A DNA stretch of 64,000 nucleotides from Scleropages formosus (lineage: Eukaryota > Chordata > Actinopteri > Osteoglossiformes > Osteoglossidae). Below are positions 1 to 12,705 of the stretch, one piece after another. The stretch is from assembly GCF_900964775.1 (NCBI RefSeq), contig NC_041815.1, positions 15,279,489 to 15,343,488 on the forward strand, given 5' to 3'. The number at the start of each line of letters is the position of its first letter. The stretch's first letter is position 1. Below the pieces are notes generated by a model, which was not told the DNA's origin, searched no databases, and saw only the letters and a program-made list of their open reading frames with translations. The position numbers and the translations under genes were made by a program.

Positions 1-2595
1 TTGCAAATAGACAGGTTTATCTACAACCGCAAACTGTGTATGTGTTCTTTTAGCAATAATTTTCTATTTATATTTTTTAAACCCCAGTATGAAGATTTAG
101 CTTTTACCAAAAGCCATTATTTTACCTGTTCTGCTCTACAGTGTTTATTTAGTGTACAAAACTTCAGTTTTCAGTGAATGTAAACATTTTTCATTTAACT
201 TTATGCAGTTTTACTACTTCAGATGCAAACAATGTTTATACATGTAGTTGTGTAAAAATTCATATAAAATTAGTTGTTCTCTCACTTCAATGGTTTCATA
301 TCCAGGAGACTGAAAACAGCTGAATTCAAGAAATATTTGCACTATTTCTGTTTCATTACATGTTTTACATGTGAAAACAAGCTTTTTGTAGCTTCTTCAT
401 GATATCAGGTGATGAAAAACAATGAAAAGTCAGAAATTTATGCCTTCGTCCTCAAGAGGAAAGTGAGTGAGTATCCCTCCTGAAATGATAGACAGACAAT
501 ACAGTGTCCACTCTGTCTTATCTTGGCATAGATTACTGCTGGTGCTATTATTGTAAATTTGTATTAATTAGTCATCTTTTTCAGGAAATTTTTATTGGTA
601 AAGACTTTGAACTCTGTATATATACATAGTCTTGTTTATCATGAGAACATCTTTCCTATTTGAGTTTCCGATATTTGGAGAGAAATTATCAACTATAATA
701 TTTACAGTTTTATTAGACAACATATTGAATACAGTATTTTGATGCATTATATATGACACCTAAGCCTATGCAAATGCAGTCTTATAACACAGTTATGTTA
801 TTTTAATCAAAACCCAAGTACAGGGTTCTGATACCTGTATTCAGATAAATGTTTAACTGTCTTGTCAAAATACTATCACAAAACAGTCAGTTGTACAAAC
901 TAAATGCAACCGACTAATATCATATTTAGTTCATTAAAACTATTTCAACTATTTTGGCAGTTTGGAGGATATATTGCCTCCAGTGATCATATAATCACAA
1001 TGAATGAAGTTGGAATATAGCAGCATATAGCAGGCTACACAAATGATCATCATATCATCAGTTTCAAGCTAAATTACTACACCAAAATTCATTTTCCTTA
1101 GTAAATTCCAAGCACCAACAAAACTTAAATTTTGTTAACAGCTATATTATTACATTTATTTTGAGGGTTTACCTTAGGCATGACTTAATAATTATTCAGA
1201 ATAGTGATTTAAAATGAATCTTCACAGCATCTCTAGAATAGTGGTAATCTTCCTTTTTGATAGCATAAAAACATCTTTGGAACCAGGACATGGCGAAAAC
1301 TTATTACACCAACTGCATGTTTTGGTGCTATGTATCCATGGAAACAGTCTGCAGAAGGATGACTAAATCTCAAAGGACTGAAACCTGAGAAGATCAACGT
1401 CTTAATTAGATATCTAAGAGCTCTTAGAAATTCAAGGCTTTCCTCACCTTTGTCAGTTTATAGTTATCAGCCCATTTCACCTTTCACCACTTTCAGTAGG
1501 ACACTTATAAGGTCACCTTGTCTTTCCCTACCTTTCCCTGTATTCCAGCAAAATGCATTATATCTAATTACTATTCCAATTATAATTTATCTCTCTTGTG
1601 TGCTACTGTTTTAACTTTTTGTTTCAAGACTAATTCTTTAGATGGGAACAGTATCGGTTGTGCTGCCCCATCTCAGATGTATTCCCTGTCAAACTCTGAT
1701 TTTAAAAGTGTATGTTTAATTTTTTATTGTTTGAATTAGTATACAAATCGGACATTTACTGTAATTAATATTTTCATTAAAATGTTGTCTTCAAGTTCTT
1801 ACTTCAAATGACAGACATCTAGATAGCTTGATCACATTCAGACTCTGTTGGATGATTAGAAGAAATAAAATAGAATAGTGGCCACACTATTAGTTAACAG
1901 CAAAGGTGTATTCATGAAAACACGTAAATACCTCCACTGAGTACTACTGTCAATATTTTTTGGTCAGCCCCAGTACCTTAGAAGTTAGAGTACTGGTTAG
2001 GCTCCAGCTCACCACAACCCTGCTTGGGACAAGCAGTTTCAGACAGTGTGTGTGTGTGTTTCTATAATTATCAGAATCTGTCATGAAAATTTCTAATGAA
2101 AAATATTAATTGGTTCATCATACATCATTTACCTTCCATTTGTTGTATTATTTTTGTGCAGTTCAGGTATCACACTTTGTTAATTTTAAAATATATTATT
2201 TAGTAGGTAACTGCTTTGAAATTTAGAGGGGAGCATATATCCTCTTGGTGCCTTTGTTCACTGTAGTAGCACATACAATAGGGATACCATTAGAGACACA
2301 TATGTCCTGGTAAGGTGATATGGCTGGATGTCCATATTTAACATGAGAACCTGATGAGTAATTCACCTTGTTTCTTGTAAGGTTTGATCACTGGGTTTCT
2401 CTCACATGACAGGAAGTGCACGTGTAATACATTTACCTGTGGCTAGTGTATTCCCCAAATAGCCCTTACGAAAACATACTAAATGTGAATTAAAACTCCA
2501 CTTTTCATCTTCACTGAAATAAAATTATTGTGTTTCTGTCAGGAACACATACTGTAGGTGTGTCGGCTTTTATATTTTGAGACACCTCAACACAA

Positions 2596-2599
<4 letters not shown>
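1..2599. other. AT-rich intergenic sequence
   Basis: No coding exon is recognisable on either strand. The open frames are short and their translations have no familiar motif. The one interpretable piece is a SINE 3' fragment near 1996-2059. The stretch lies beyond the 3' end of the first claudin gene. Confidence 0.6.
1996..2059 (+). repeat. 3' fragment of the (TG)n-tailed SINE
   Basis: The segment reads like the last part of the SINE seen whole at 61846-62054: GTTAGGCTCC, then an ACAACCC/GGGACAAGCAGTTTCAG stretch, then a (TG)n tract. The tRNA-like head is missing or too decayed to see, so it is an old or 5'-truncated copy. Confidence 0.6.

Positions 2600-2630
<31 letters not shown>
2600..2630. 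repeat. (CA)n microsatellite
   Basis: An uninterrupted CA dinucleotide run of about 15 units. Unlike the runs at 5639, 6788 and 39910, it is not followed by recognisable SINE sequence. Confidence 0.9.
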
Positions 2631-2632
<2 letters not shown>

Positions 2633-2924
2633 ATCTCAACCCCTCCCCCCAGTGCCCTTCTCAGGTGCACCATTCGCCCTCTTGCCTCCCAGGTGATTTC
2701 TTTCAGCTCTTTGTGTCAAAGAAAAAAAGCGAGTCTGCTTAAGATCCTAGTTCCCTCCGATTGCATCTACGCACGAAACCTTGTAAATATTTTTGATCAC
2801 ATATAACCTTAAAAAGCCGTTTTCACGAATAATACATTTTAATAAGTAAAATATATAGCATATGAATTCAAAAATGACCATAAAAGAGAATGTCATATTA
2901 AATGAATCTTCCACATACTCATTT

Positions 2925-2930
2925 TTTATT
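2925..2930 (-). terminator. possible polyadenylation signal of the first claudin gene
   Basis: TTTATT on the plus strand gives AATAAA on the minus strand, about 540 bases after the stop codon of the claudin ending at 3474. The sequence is AT-rich, so a chance match is possible. Confidence 0.35.
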
Positions 2931-3473
2931 GCAACATTTGAATGTGTAGAGATGTTTTCATATGGTCGTGTTACTGACTTGAAAAATACAGCATATAATA
3001 ACTACTATTTATCACAACAGCAAAAAAAGTTTACAGTAAAATACAAAAAAATATTTCAGACTGTAGCCATTAAACTTAACATAATGTCCTTAAATATATG
3101 CATCATTCACAGGTGCATCTGCCCAAAGATGTTAAGCAATTAAAAGACTCAACGGTATCCGGTAGAGTCAATCTCTGTCTCTATCAGTTTCAGCGGATGC
3201 AGATCTGCTTTTGTCTCTAATGCAACATCAGGACATTTGGGTATCTGTGAGTTCCTGATGCGCAGAGAGAAGCAAACAGGTTTTTCACAACAAAATCCAC
3301 AGGATTCTCAGTACAAAGAAGTACTGCATTTGTAACAGTGGCAAATATTCAACACTTCACTGCAGTACGCCAGTTACAACAATAGCGAGTATTCAGCCTT
3401 TCCCAGTAGTGTCTCTTCCCCCGTTTTTCCTAACCACCTCAAATGCCGTTAAACAAATCCTGAAGAAAACTGT

Positions 3474-4121
3474 TCAAACATAGTCCTTCCTGTCGTAGCC
3501 ACCACCTCCAGCTGACCGTGGAGCTGAGTAAGCCATTCTGGAGGGCTGGTATTTCTGCTCACTGGGAGGACAGGAGCAGCAGAGCAAAGCTCCTCCGATT
3601 GCCAGAAGGGCAGCTGCCCCCCAGCCGATGTAGAGCGCTGCTCCCAGCTCCCGCCTCTGCGCATCAGTTAGCAGGGGGTTGTAGAAGTCACGGATGATGG
3701 TGTTGGCTGACCAGGATACGGGGATGAGCTGCATGATGCCAGAAGTGATGAAGAAGACTCCAGAGATGATCATCACCTTGGCCTTTGATGCCTCATCCTC
3801 GATGCAGTTGGTGCACTTGGCGCCGACTATGGCGATCAGCAGGGCCAGCACAGAGAGGAGAACAGAGATGACCGTGAGAGCTCGCGCAGCCTGCATATCC
3901 TGGGGAAGTGCCAGCATGGAGTCATAGACCTTGCACTGCATCTGGCCTGTGCTCTGCACCACACAGGTCATCCAGAGACCCTCCCAGATGATCTGCGCTG
4001 TTACAATGTTACTGCCAATGAAGGCAGTCACCCTCCACATGGGAAGAGCGCAGGCCACGATGGCTATGATCCAGCCTAGTACGCCCAGAGCGATTCCCAC
4101 AATCTCCAGACCTGCGGACAT
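3474..4121 (-). CDS. claudin (claudin-3/4-like), array gene 1
   Basis: Intact 215-residue claudin in a single coding exon, the usual length for the family. Claudins are four-pass membrane proteins that polymerise in tight junctions and set paracellular permeability. The order seen is TM1 (about 8-28), first extracellular loop with W29, G48-L49-W50, C53 and C63 (the W-GLW-C-C signature), TM2 ending before the KCTNC pair, TM3, second loop with DFYNPL, TM4, and a short tail with CSCPP. The tail ends YDRKDYV, matching mammalian claudin-3 and carrying the C-terminal YV that binds ZO-1 PDZ1. The start is the ATG giving MSAGLEIVG, the standard claudin N terminus. A TATA box lies 140 bases upstream. 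It is transcribed in the same direction as the next two claudins. Claudin-3-like is the best assignment, but exact orthology needs a tree. Confidence 0.96.
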   Translation of the reverse strand: MSAGLEIVGIALGVLGWIIAIVACALPMWRVTAFIGSNIVTAQIIWEGLWMTCVVQSTGQMQCKVYDSMLALPQDMQAARALTVISVLLSVLALLIAIVGAKCTNCIEDEASKAKVMIISGVFFITSGIMQLIPVSWSANTIIRDFYNPLLTDAQRRELGAALYIGWGAAALLAIGGALLCCSCPPSEQKYQPSRMAYSAPRSAGGGGYDRKDYV

Positions 4122-4260
4122 GGTCTCTAATTTCCCCCTAAAGCCTCACCTATCACAGAATGCACGGAGAATCTCAAAGCCTGGCTGGAGATCACACAAA
4201 CCAACAAGTGTGTCCTGCACTTCTGAGCTTGTGATGCCCCTGAGGAGTACAACAGGGGCC

Positions 4261-4267
4261 TTTTATA
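4261..4267 (-). promoter_or_regulatory. TATA box of claudin gene 1
   Basis: On the minus strand the sequence is GGGGTATAAAAGGCCCC, a near-consensus TATA box about 140 bases upstream of the ATG at 4121. This implies a 5' leader of roughly 110 bases without a large intron. Confidence 0.7.
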
Positions 4268-5626
4268 CCCCGGAGCAAGTAGAGGGAGGTTCTTCTGTAC
4301 AATGACATCATAGGGTGAAGGAAGGACTGCAGCATATTACAGTCAAGACCCCTAAACTTGCTTGACCAGACTACAATGGGGTATATTATTTATTTATTTT
4401 TTTTTAATTTAATATATAAACATATAAAAGGGTATATTGTAATTGAAAAGCAGCCTAATTCATCATGTGGTGGACACCTTTTTGTATATTTGGTAATTAT
4501 TTTTCCAAATTTAAATCAACTGCAAAATATAATTCCAGATGAAATATGCAGTTATGTAGAGCAATTGTGAGAAAAGGAAAAATTTTTCTAATAAAAGGAC
4601 CATTTGAAAATTTACATGTTTATTGTATGATTCCATTTTGTAGAAAATGTCTAGTCTAGGCTATATTATTGAAATGCATTGTTTTTTAAAAAATTTTATG
4701 AAAATAATTATGGAATACATACTTAGTTTCCATGGGGCTGTGAAGTTTGTTAATATTTTAGTTCCAGGTACGATAATATAATGTATATCAGTGTCACACC
4801 AGATTCTGTTCTTGTTAACCTACAATAATGAATGTCTTGCTATTTTTTTATTATGAAAAACAACAAAAGGGAAGCACACACATTGTGATGTTCCTTTGAA
4901 TGCACAAAGGAAACTGAAAACAGACGCAAACCTCATCTCGGTGGTGGTTTGGGAGAGAGCCTGAGGGTATGTTTCTCCTGTTCGTCCTGTGAAAGGAAGC
5001 GGTCATGTGGTTATGATACACCTCTGCAGCGGTGCGGTCCCCGAACGCGCTCGGCGGAGCATCACCCTCAATTTCCAAATGTCCTCCTGTGCCAGAGCCC
5101 ACGCACTGCACACACCGTTAACTGGCTGATCATCAGCCACAACAGTCACAACCACGCTTGTTCTTCATTTCGATACAAAGACCAAAACTATTTTGCAGAC
5201 CTCCTTAAAGAAAATTGCTTGGGGATCACCTGTATAAACAGCCTCAATTAAAGCACAAAGGGCTATCTCAGTATTCACCTTTTTAGAAAGGCTGTGCATC
5301 TGATACTTTAGCGATTTAGGTACAATTTTTTTAAAGAAAATACTGGAGTGTGTCTTCTTTTTCATTTATTCTGTCAACAGTCTTTACCAGTTCAAACGTT
5401 TATAAATGAAACGCTAAAAGCCTTGATCATTGATAGCATTGATGATTTGTTCTATCTTGGGCAAATGGAGTATTGGTAGCAGATTTTAGGATCATTTCAA
5501 TTATTTTGTATTTTTCTTGCTTTACATGACCACTTCCCACCTTGTCAGAATAATGTTTTCCTAATTAATAAAATTAGCTTAATGCAGTAATAAATGTATT
5601 TAAATGAATAAATTATTAATTTAAAT
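4268..5626. other. intergenic, no gene seen
   Basis: Upstream of claudin gene 1. The sequence is AT-rich from 4370 to 4850, then more GC-rich with several CpGs around 4990-5110. No protein motif is visible in any frame. Confidence 0.5.
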
Positions 5627-5632
5627 TAATAA

Positions 5633-5638
<6 letters not shown>

Positions 5639-5688
<50 letters not shown>

Positions 5689-5874
5689 TTTCAGAACCGC
5701 TTGTCCCATACGGGGTCACGGGGAACCGGAGCCTAACCCGGCAACTCAGGGCGTAAGGCTGGAGGGGGAGGGGACACACCCAGGACGGGACGCCAGTACG
5801 TCACAAGGCACCCCAAGCGGGATTCGAACCCCAGACCCACCAGAAAGCAGGACTGTGGTTCAACCCACTGCGCC
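5639..5874 (-). repeat. tRNA-derived SINE with (CA/TG)n tail, copy at 5.6 kb
   Basis: On the minus strand this begins with a tRNA-like head (GCGCAGTGGGTT, later GGTTCGAATCCCGC as B box), continues through the CGTCCTGGGTGTGTCCC body and GGGACAAGCGGTTCTGAAAA, and ends in a long (TG)n tract. It is flanked by TAATAAAAGTAC (5627-5638) and TAATAAAAATAC (5875-5886), 11 of 12 bases matching. The dinucleotide tract lies inside the duplication, so it moved with the element. The extreme 5' head is missing. Confidence 0.85.
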
Positions 5875-5926
5875 TAATAAAAATACAGATCTTTCTAAAA
5901 CACATTCATGACATATCAACAGATAT

Positions 5927-6135
5927 TTTCACACACATTTTCAGAACCGCTTGTCCCATACGGGGTCACGGGGAACCGGAGCCTACCCGGCAACACAGGG
6001 CATGAGGCCGGAGGGGGAGGGGACACACCCAGGACGGGACGCCAGTCCATCGCAAGGCACCCCAAGCGGGACTCGAACCCCAGACCCACCGGACAGCAGG
6101 ACCGTGGTCCAACCCACTGCACCACCGCACCCCCT
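5927..6135 (-). repeat. tRNA-derived SINE with (CA/TG)n tail, copy at 5.9 kb
   Basis: Full-length copy from GGGGGTGCGGTGGTGCAGTGGG to the GGTTCTGAAAATGTGTGTG end. The flanks TATCAACAGATAT (5914-5926) and TATCCACAGATAT (6136-6148) match at 12 of 13 bases. It sits about 50 bases from the previous copy. Open frames here are SINE sequence, not genes. Confidence 0.87.
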
Positions 6136-6787
6136 TATCCACAGATATACATATTATATATATATATATATACATACAAAGTTGTCTCCCCCTGGTGTTT
6201 CAGAGGAGCTGGATGCTGAGTAAGGACTGAGTCCACTTCAGTTTAATACATACTACAAGATTTTTCATCAGTTCTATGCAGTGGCTAAAAATTGGACATG
6301 TTTTGCAAAATTTGCTTTCTCAGGCCAGTATTGGATTTTTTTAGTCCGCAAGAACCCTTATATTTCAAGAGGGCAGGATCATTCAGCCAGTGAAACAGTA
6401 AATTTTCTAAAATGACAGCTCAGTGGCCGACTGCGTTTGATCAGTCTCTGGCCTCTCTGTCTCATCTCAAATTGTTCTGGTCCTTCGGCTGCCTCCGGAT
6501 CGAAAGTGAGATGAAAATGCAGCGGACAGTTCTATCAACACTTAGTCCACTCTTGATATCCAGCTCATATCTGTAGTGTCACACTGTTTTTCTACAACTG
6601 GTGTGCTAGACAGTTGGTTGCTGGAACCCAAAACCGTTAATTGGTTCTGCTGAAACCAGACAGGATAAGGAAGAGCCAAGGCATTTGATAAAAAATCACA
6701 AAAACTAGCGAGTTCACCCACAGTCTATAGAGTACTTCAAACCCGTAACATGTACATTTCTCTATATTCAGCCTTTATACTAAAACA

Positions 6788-6999
6788 CACACACACACAC
6801 ACACACACATTTTCAGAACCGCTTGTCCCTTACGGGGTCACGGTGAACCGGAGCCTACCCGGCAACACAGGGCGTAAGGGGAAGGGAACACACCCAGGAC
6901 GGGACGCCAGTCCGCCGCAAGGCACCCCAAGCGGGACTTGAACCCCAGACCCACCGGAGAGCAGGACTGCGGTCCAACCCACTGCGCCACCGCACCCCC
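6788..6999 (-). repeat. tRNA-derived SINE with (CA/TG)n tail, copy at 6.8 kb
   Basis: Same family. It is flanked by a perfect 12-base target duplication, TATACTAAAACA, at 6776-6787 and 7000-7011. The (CA)n run begins immediately inside the left duplication, showing that it is part of the inserted unit. A short stretch of the central region is shortened. Confidence 0.9.
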
Positions 7000-7011
7000 T
7001 ATACTAAAACA

Positions 7012-7837
7012 TTCATGTTGTATTTATTTAATGCAACTAGGTACAGTAAATATGACATTTCATTCTTCGATTGCTTTGTTGTCAACTGAAATGTATCTGA
7101 AGAAACCAGGTCTCACCTTCGCTATGGTCCATAACTAAAACTGCTAAGAAACAGATATTGATCCTTGAATGTCCTTTTAGAAAGTCTTTGTGGTGTTTCA
7201 GATAAAACCAGTCACACACCTGAGACTACAAACACAAAGCTCTTACGCCGCACACTTCATTAGGGCCAGTTTTACAATTATCCAACCTGAGTGAATTGTC
7301 TAGGAACGTAGAACTGTTGGAGGATCAGATTTTGCTACTAAAATTAAAAAAAAAAATCTTCGAAAAGTAAAAACCCTGCTTAATAGTAAAGAAAGTTTTA
7401 TTAGAAAACTGAAGAAGACCTGCCACCTTATATACTATGTAAATATTATATAACACTGTCTATATAATCACTGCCCCATGTCTTTGAAAAGTTGAAACTT
7501 TGTTTTTAACATTTTCTTTGAAGCAGTCAGTCCATACATTAAATATCAGTTCAGTTTGTTTCAATAAATATCTATTTGTTCCTTAAACAACTTGCTTTTA
7601 GTTCTCTGTCTGTTTTCATTAAAGTGTACATTTGCATTTGTGCATATGTAATGTTCACATACATGTTATCATGAATAATAACATAAAAAAGTTTTTATTT
7701 ATCAATTAAAATTTTATTATGTCTTCTTCATGATCTGCATGTATCTGTATTTAAAATTATTTGCATAATGCATTTGCGACAGGTTTAATATTTATTGCAT
7801 AAAAAATAATTAATGTAAAACAAACAATAAAAAACAC
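7012..7837. other. AT-rich intergenic, no gene seen
   Basis: Low-complexity, AT-rich DNA between the SINE cluster and the likely 3' end of claudin gene 2. No recognisable repeat family or coding motif. Confidence 0.5.
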
Positions 7838-7843
7838 TTTATT
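7838..7843 (-). terminator. possible polyadenylation signal of claudin gene 2
   Basis: AATAAA on the minus strand, about 640 bases beyond the stop at 8486. Other AT-rich matches nearby make the exact site uncertain. Confidence 0.4.
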
Positions 7844-8485
7844 GTAGAGGAGTGGAATGTTTAAATATGTACATTTGACAGCCTTGTTTAAACATCTGAA
7901 AAATTGCTAAGATAATGAAGTTAGAAGGCCTACAATGACAAGCTGACCAGTTTATCTGGAGATACAAAGCTGCCTTCTTTTTGTAAATCCAAAATCCAAT
8001 CTATTGTCAAATTTCTCAGTTTGTAAATAACTAATGCCAGTTAGTTTTACATGTCATTTTTCTTTTAATGCAAAGGTATGTTTTTTTACTTTTAAAAATA
8101 TTGCATTGAGCTCTTGAATCTCTTCTCACTTTGCAATAAAGAAGAGTTTTCCTCAGAATATTAAGAAAAATATTCATTCTTTTTACTAAAACGTTTAAGA
8201 TACATGGTACTGTCTCCTTCTAGTGATTCAGAGGAGCTCCATGGAACTTCCAGCATGAGTTCACACCAGCAATGAAAAGACTTCAGTCTTATGGCATCAG
8301 TGACCACAAGTGGCTCCACTTGCTCCACAAACATTGGCACAAAAGTTCCGAATGGCAGTTCAGTGAAACCACTTCCCATCTTCTTGAAGAAAGCTCTTGC
8401 TGTTGATATTAGATGTCCTTTCCTCCTACCAGGCAAACACAAGCAGGGGGAAACACAACGCTGGAAACACAGCTGAGGTATTTCT

Positions 8486-9142
8486 TCAGACGTAGTCCCT
8501 CTTGTCGTATGTGCTTGGTACACCAGACCTGTTGGTGGAGTATGCAATGCGACTAGGAACTGTATATCTCAGCTCTTTTTGCGGGGGGCAGCTGCAGCAC
8601 AAGATGCTCCCGCCAACGAGCAGGAGGGATGCGGCAGCCCAGCCGAGGTACAACGAGGCACCGATTTCCCTCTTCTGGGCCTCGGGGATGATGGGGTTGT
8701 AGAAGTCCGTCACGATGGCGTGTGCGGACCAGGACACGGGGATGAGCTCAATCAACGCGGCTACGATGAAGGTGACCCCGGAAGTCAGCATCACTCTGGC
8801 TTTGGTGCCCTCATCGTCCACACAGTTGGTGCACTTGGCTCCAACGATAGAGATCAGCAGTGCCAGGACACTCAAAACGATGGCGATGACTGAGAGAGCC
8901 CGCGCAGCTTGCATATCCTGGGGCAGGGCCAGCATAGAGTCGTACACCTTGCACTGCATCTGGCCCGTGCTCTGTACAACACAATTCATCCAGATGCCCT
9001 CCCACATGTTCTGTGCCGTCACAATGTTGCTGCCGATGAAAGCGGTCACCTTCCACATGGGCAGCGCACAGGCCATAATGCTGGCGATCCAGCCAAGTAT
9101 ACCAAGTGTCACCCCGAGTATCTCTAGACCCAGCGCCGCCAT
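8486..9142 (-). CDS. claudin (claudin-3/4-like), array gene 2
   Basis: Intact 218-residue claudin in one coding exon. It starts [10 protein letters not shown] and shows TM1, first loop with W29, the variant G48-I49-W50, C53 and C63 in [13 protein letters not shown]2 followed by KCTNC, TM3, second loop with DFYNPI, TM4, and CCSCPP. The tail ends YDKRDYV with the PDZ-binding YV. It is closest to array gene 1: the two share [15 protein letters not shown] and most of TM2, so they look like a local duplicate pair. Like other claudins it should sit in lateral membranes at tight junctions and bind neighbouring claudins. The upstream DNA has a loose TATA-like stretch near 9250 but no clear consensus. 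Subtype assignment beyond the claudin-3/4 group is inference. Confidence 0.96.
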   Translation of the reverse strand: MAALGLEILGVTLGILGWIASIMACALPMWKVTAFIGSNIVTAQNMWEGIWMNCVVQSTGQMQCKVYDSMLALPQDMQAARALSVIAIVLSVLALLISIVGAKCTNCVDDEGTKARVMLTSGVTFIVAALIELIPVSWSAHAIVTDFYNPIIPEAQKREIGASLYLGWAAASLLLVGGSILCCSCPPQKELRYTVPSRIAYSTNRSGVPSTYDKRDYV

Positions 9143-12093
9143 TCTCTACTCCCTTGCCGTTTCACACCGCTTTCGCGAAACTCTCGAAATTTCAAACACA
9201 ACGACGTGCGCCACTGAGCATGTGTCGAGAACTTGCCCCAGTTTTATCTGTATAATTGTCCGAATGGAGAAGGAGGAGCCATCTGGAAGTGACATCACAT
9301 AGTGGATGAGCCAGTCTGGTTCATGGCACATTTCATCCATCACCTATCACTGTTTGAATAAGGGGATGGTTTAACAGTTAACCTTTTTCCGAAGGTAGCC
9401 TTCGTTTTGTCTGCTGTGTTGAAGGTTGAGGGTAAATGAATAGCCAGGATGTGGCCCTTCGGAAGTTAATAATTACCCGCAGGTTTGGTCAGAACTAGCT
9501 TTAACGAAAAATAATCTCAGAAATCATAAATTCTTTAAAGAAACTTCGGGCAGCTTTGGGGTTTTCAGAAGTGGGCAAAATGCTTATTCATAATTGCTTC
9601 CGGTCTTTTTACTTATCTCGTTCAACTTGCTGAATAAATGCCGCAAAAAGATAATTGAAAAATTTCATTTGGTAAAAACTTCTTCTGTATATGCCTGCAA
9701 TATGGAATCCCGCCCAGAGTCGATGTGCTGTAGAGAAGAATGGAAGATCGCTTTAGTTATTTAGCTTTAAAATTTGCAATTTAAGCTCTTTCCACACACT
9801 TTTAGCTTTTCGGAGCCTGAAACATAAATAAGTAATTTAGGCTTGTGAATGTTGCACAATGACGGCAGAGGTTGAATAGGTCTGTCTGCCTTCCTGCCAG
9901 ATACCAGAGAAGCTCAGCTATTTATATTTGGTCAGCTGTCAGTGTTTATGGATGGCACTAAGCAGCATGGTATTTTCTCCTCAGTTCTGTCCTGTGCTTT
10001 CAAATCCTGGAGGATGAATTCAGCAGTCCCAGAAAGGTTCCTATTTGTGCTTATTGAGAAAAAAATTAGAGCAGTATTGTGGTTTCATGTGGGGATGGTC
10101 CTTATGCAACCATGTGGTCAGTGCTAATGTTCTCTCAAGGACAGTGTAGATGAGCTCTTCCAAGCTCCCAGATAGTGGTTCAGTATTTTTTGAAATGCCC
10201 ATTCAAAGGGCAGTCATGACCTAGGTGTTTGGGTTGCTGCCTGGGATTAACAAGAAAGGCAGTTTTTCAAATACTCTGTATCAAACACTAAGAACATTTT
10301 TGATGAAAATGAATATAAAATGAAGTAAATAAACACAGCAGTGGTTATAAATAGAAGTTTATACAAATGAATACAATTTATAGTTAATATCATTAACGGA
10401 GCATTTTTTATAATGTTTCGAACTTCAATTTTTATTATGCATTAACAGCTATTTCACTATAATAGTTAACAGCAATAAGCTGGCTTCGGACACCCATTTG
10501 CTAAAGTAGGTCATGTTGAACCATGACTGAACCCTGAATGACATGTAACCTCTCCAAAAAACCCCGGTAGGAGTTTTCCCTCTTTTCCAAGCTGTTTTGC
10601 TCCACTGCATGTTTGAAAAATGCAGTCTTTCGCAACCTTAATATTTTAAAGATAGATTTGCTACGGATCTGATTACTGCCCACTACGCCTATGTGTGATC
10701 ACATTCTGTGTCCACCTTTGCATATTAATTCATGGCATTTGACAACAAAGAGCACTGCCCTTCACTGCTGAACTGCAAACCTAGTAAGCTGCTTGAGTGA
10801 GCAGTGAGTGGGTAACGTGATATGACCAGAGGAGAATCCGTAGACTTGCATGAGTGGGGCCTGAAAGACAGCTTTGTGCTCCACCTTCAGCAACTCACAA
10901 TGTAAAAACAGTGTCTTTTATTTTATTTTTTACATATAAACTTTATTATAAAGTCTTCAAATGCCTATAGAACAAAACGTAATTCACAGCAATTACTTCT
11001 CTCACTCACACAACTGATAATTTGATTTACCATTATATTGTATTTGTGCACTTGTGATCTGAGGTTAGCAGAGCGTTGCTAAGATCGGACAATGTTTTAC
11101 GCTGCGAAACCCCCGATGTTTGTGTTACATCTTAAAATTCCTCACTCGCAGGAGTCTTTTCCGTCCGTATTTTGACAATGATTAAGCGAACGGCCTTGAG
11201 CGTGAACCGCTGCACTTGTGTTTGCATTTCTCACTAGGCCTACTGAAACAACTATTGCGCTTTCGCTTAACAGTCCGGAGGATCGGCATGAGAACCTTTT
11301 TATCATTATATTAGTGGGCGATGGTGCACTCTTTCCATAGTGAGAATGCTGGATCAGACAAAGGGGTCGCATACGAAAAAGAGCAGAGGGACCTGAGAAC
11401 AAGCAGGACATTGTTGCTCTTCTGATTAGTGCTGAAATGGAAAACCTGGCCGGAGAGCATGGAGAGCCTTTCAGCACTGGACTGATTTCAACTGATACTG
11501 TTCGAACTTCTGCATCAGCCCGCCACATAGCAGCCCACTATGAAAAAATCGCTTGGTGACAGGGATTCTTTTGCTTTGGGGATCCTTATACAAAGTTTCA
11601 GAAAAGTATTTTTCTTTTCTGTTTGGTTCATACAAACTCCATGTAGTTCTGGACCCATTTTTTTAAAGGCACGTTTCGACACGGAGGCTCCAGCTCAATA
11701 AATTAGCCCGAACAGTTTACCTGTGAGACAGCACGCACAAAGGTACAAAGGGAAATAATAACACAATCCAGCGTCTATTCCGAGAACAGCATGAATCATT
11801 CTTTATTTACATTGAAGGTTCCAGGGACGTGTCAGTGGATGCAGTAGTTTCGATTTGGTAACACACAACATGAGTTCAGGTTAATGATTACTTAGTAATA
11901 AACTAAATTACAATTGTTCTTCTTCTATAGAAATCATGCAGATTTCCTCCTCGAACAAATTACTCACAGAAGGGAGGGGACAACGGAGTCCTTTCGTAAC
12001 GCTGCCATTCATTTGAGTGACACAGAAGCCCAGCATCTGCATGTATGACCCGCAGAACGAATGTGAAATAAAAGGTGAAGAACTTGTCGATGC
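9143..12093. other. intergenic between claudin genes 2 and 3
   Basis: About 3 kb without a recognisable gene. The part near 9143-9330 is the promoter and leader zone of claudin gene 2. The 128-codon minus-strand frame at 11142-11528 has no claudin or other familiar motif and its composition looks random. AT-rich stretches dominate 10.3-11.1 kb. Confidence 0.5.
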
Positions 12094-12099
12094 TTTATT
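12094..12099 (-). terminator. possible polyadenylation signal of claudin gene 3
   Basis: AATAAA on the minus strand about 610 bases beyond the stop at 12706. Plausible but not unique in the area. Confidence 0.35.
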
Positions 12100-12705
12100 G
12101 CGCCTTTGCTTTCAGATCAAAAATACATACATCATTCTCTTTGTATTTTACCTGTTTAATGGACGCAGCCGTACGTAAAACATTTTGGAACTGGAAAAAG
12201 ATACAGCTGGAACGCATACAGAACGCAAAGCATAGAAAAAGAATTTGCGTTTTCATCAGACTCAAAACAGGAAAAGATTGTCGTTCTTGCTGAGATTTTC
12301 ATGACATTGGTTGATCTTAAAATTATTTTAAATTTAACTGCAAGCTTCCATCGTTGTTTTGCACGCAACGTGTTTCTTTTACGCCAATGTTTAAATAAAG
12401 AAAGCGCTACTAATCCCCCCGTTACGCACCATGTCACGTTATGCAATATCTTTAACTAGTTACTTTTTTCACAGCTTCACGCTAAAACAAAATATGTACT
12501 GGAAAAGTGATAAAGGTGGCAAATAATCTACAGCTGATATAATTCATACTTTTGTTTTTGTTCTAGATGAAAGTCCTTCTTGAGTACGACTACATGTCCT
12601 TCAGTTCCCTGCAGAAAAAGCACTTCTGTGAGTGGACTTTGTGGAGGTGAAGCTTCCCTCGCTGGCAGCAGCAGAGTGCTGGGTTCATACAGCACTGGCA
12701 GGTGC

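Noticed and set aside
5908-6223. Several 60-100-codon frames on both strands rich in Arg, Pro and Gly
   Set aside because: They are translations of the GC-rich SINE. The same peptides recur at 6.8, 23.7, 29.6, 31.5, 42.3, 61.9 and 62.3 kb.
11142-11528. 128-codon minus-strand frame between claudin genes 2 and 3
   Set aside because: Checked for a claudin remnant: no W-GLW-C-C, no CPP and no hydrophobic segments.
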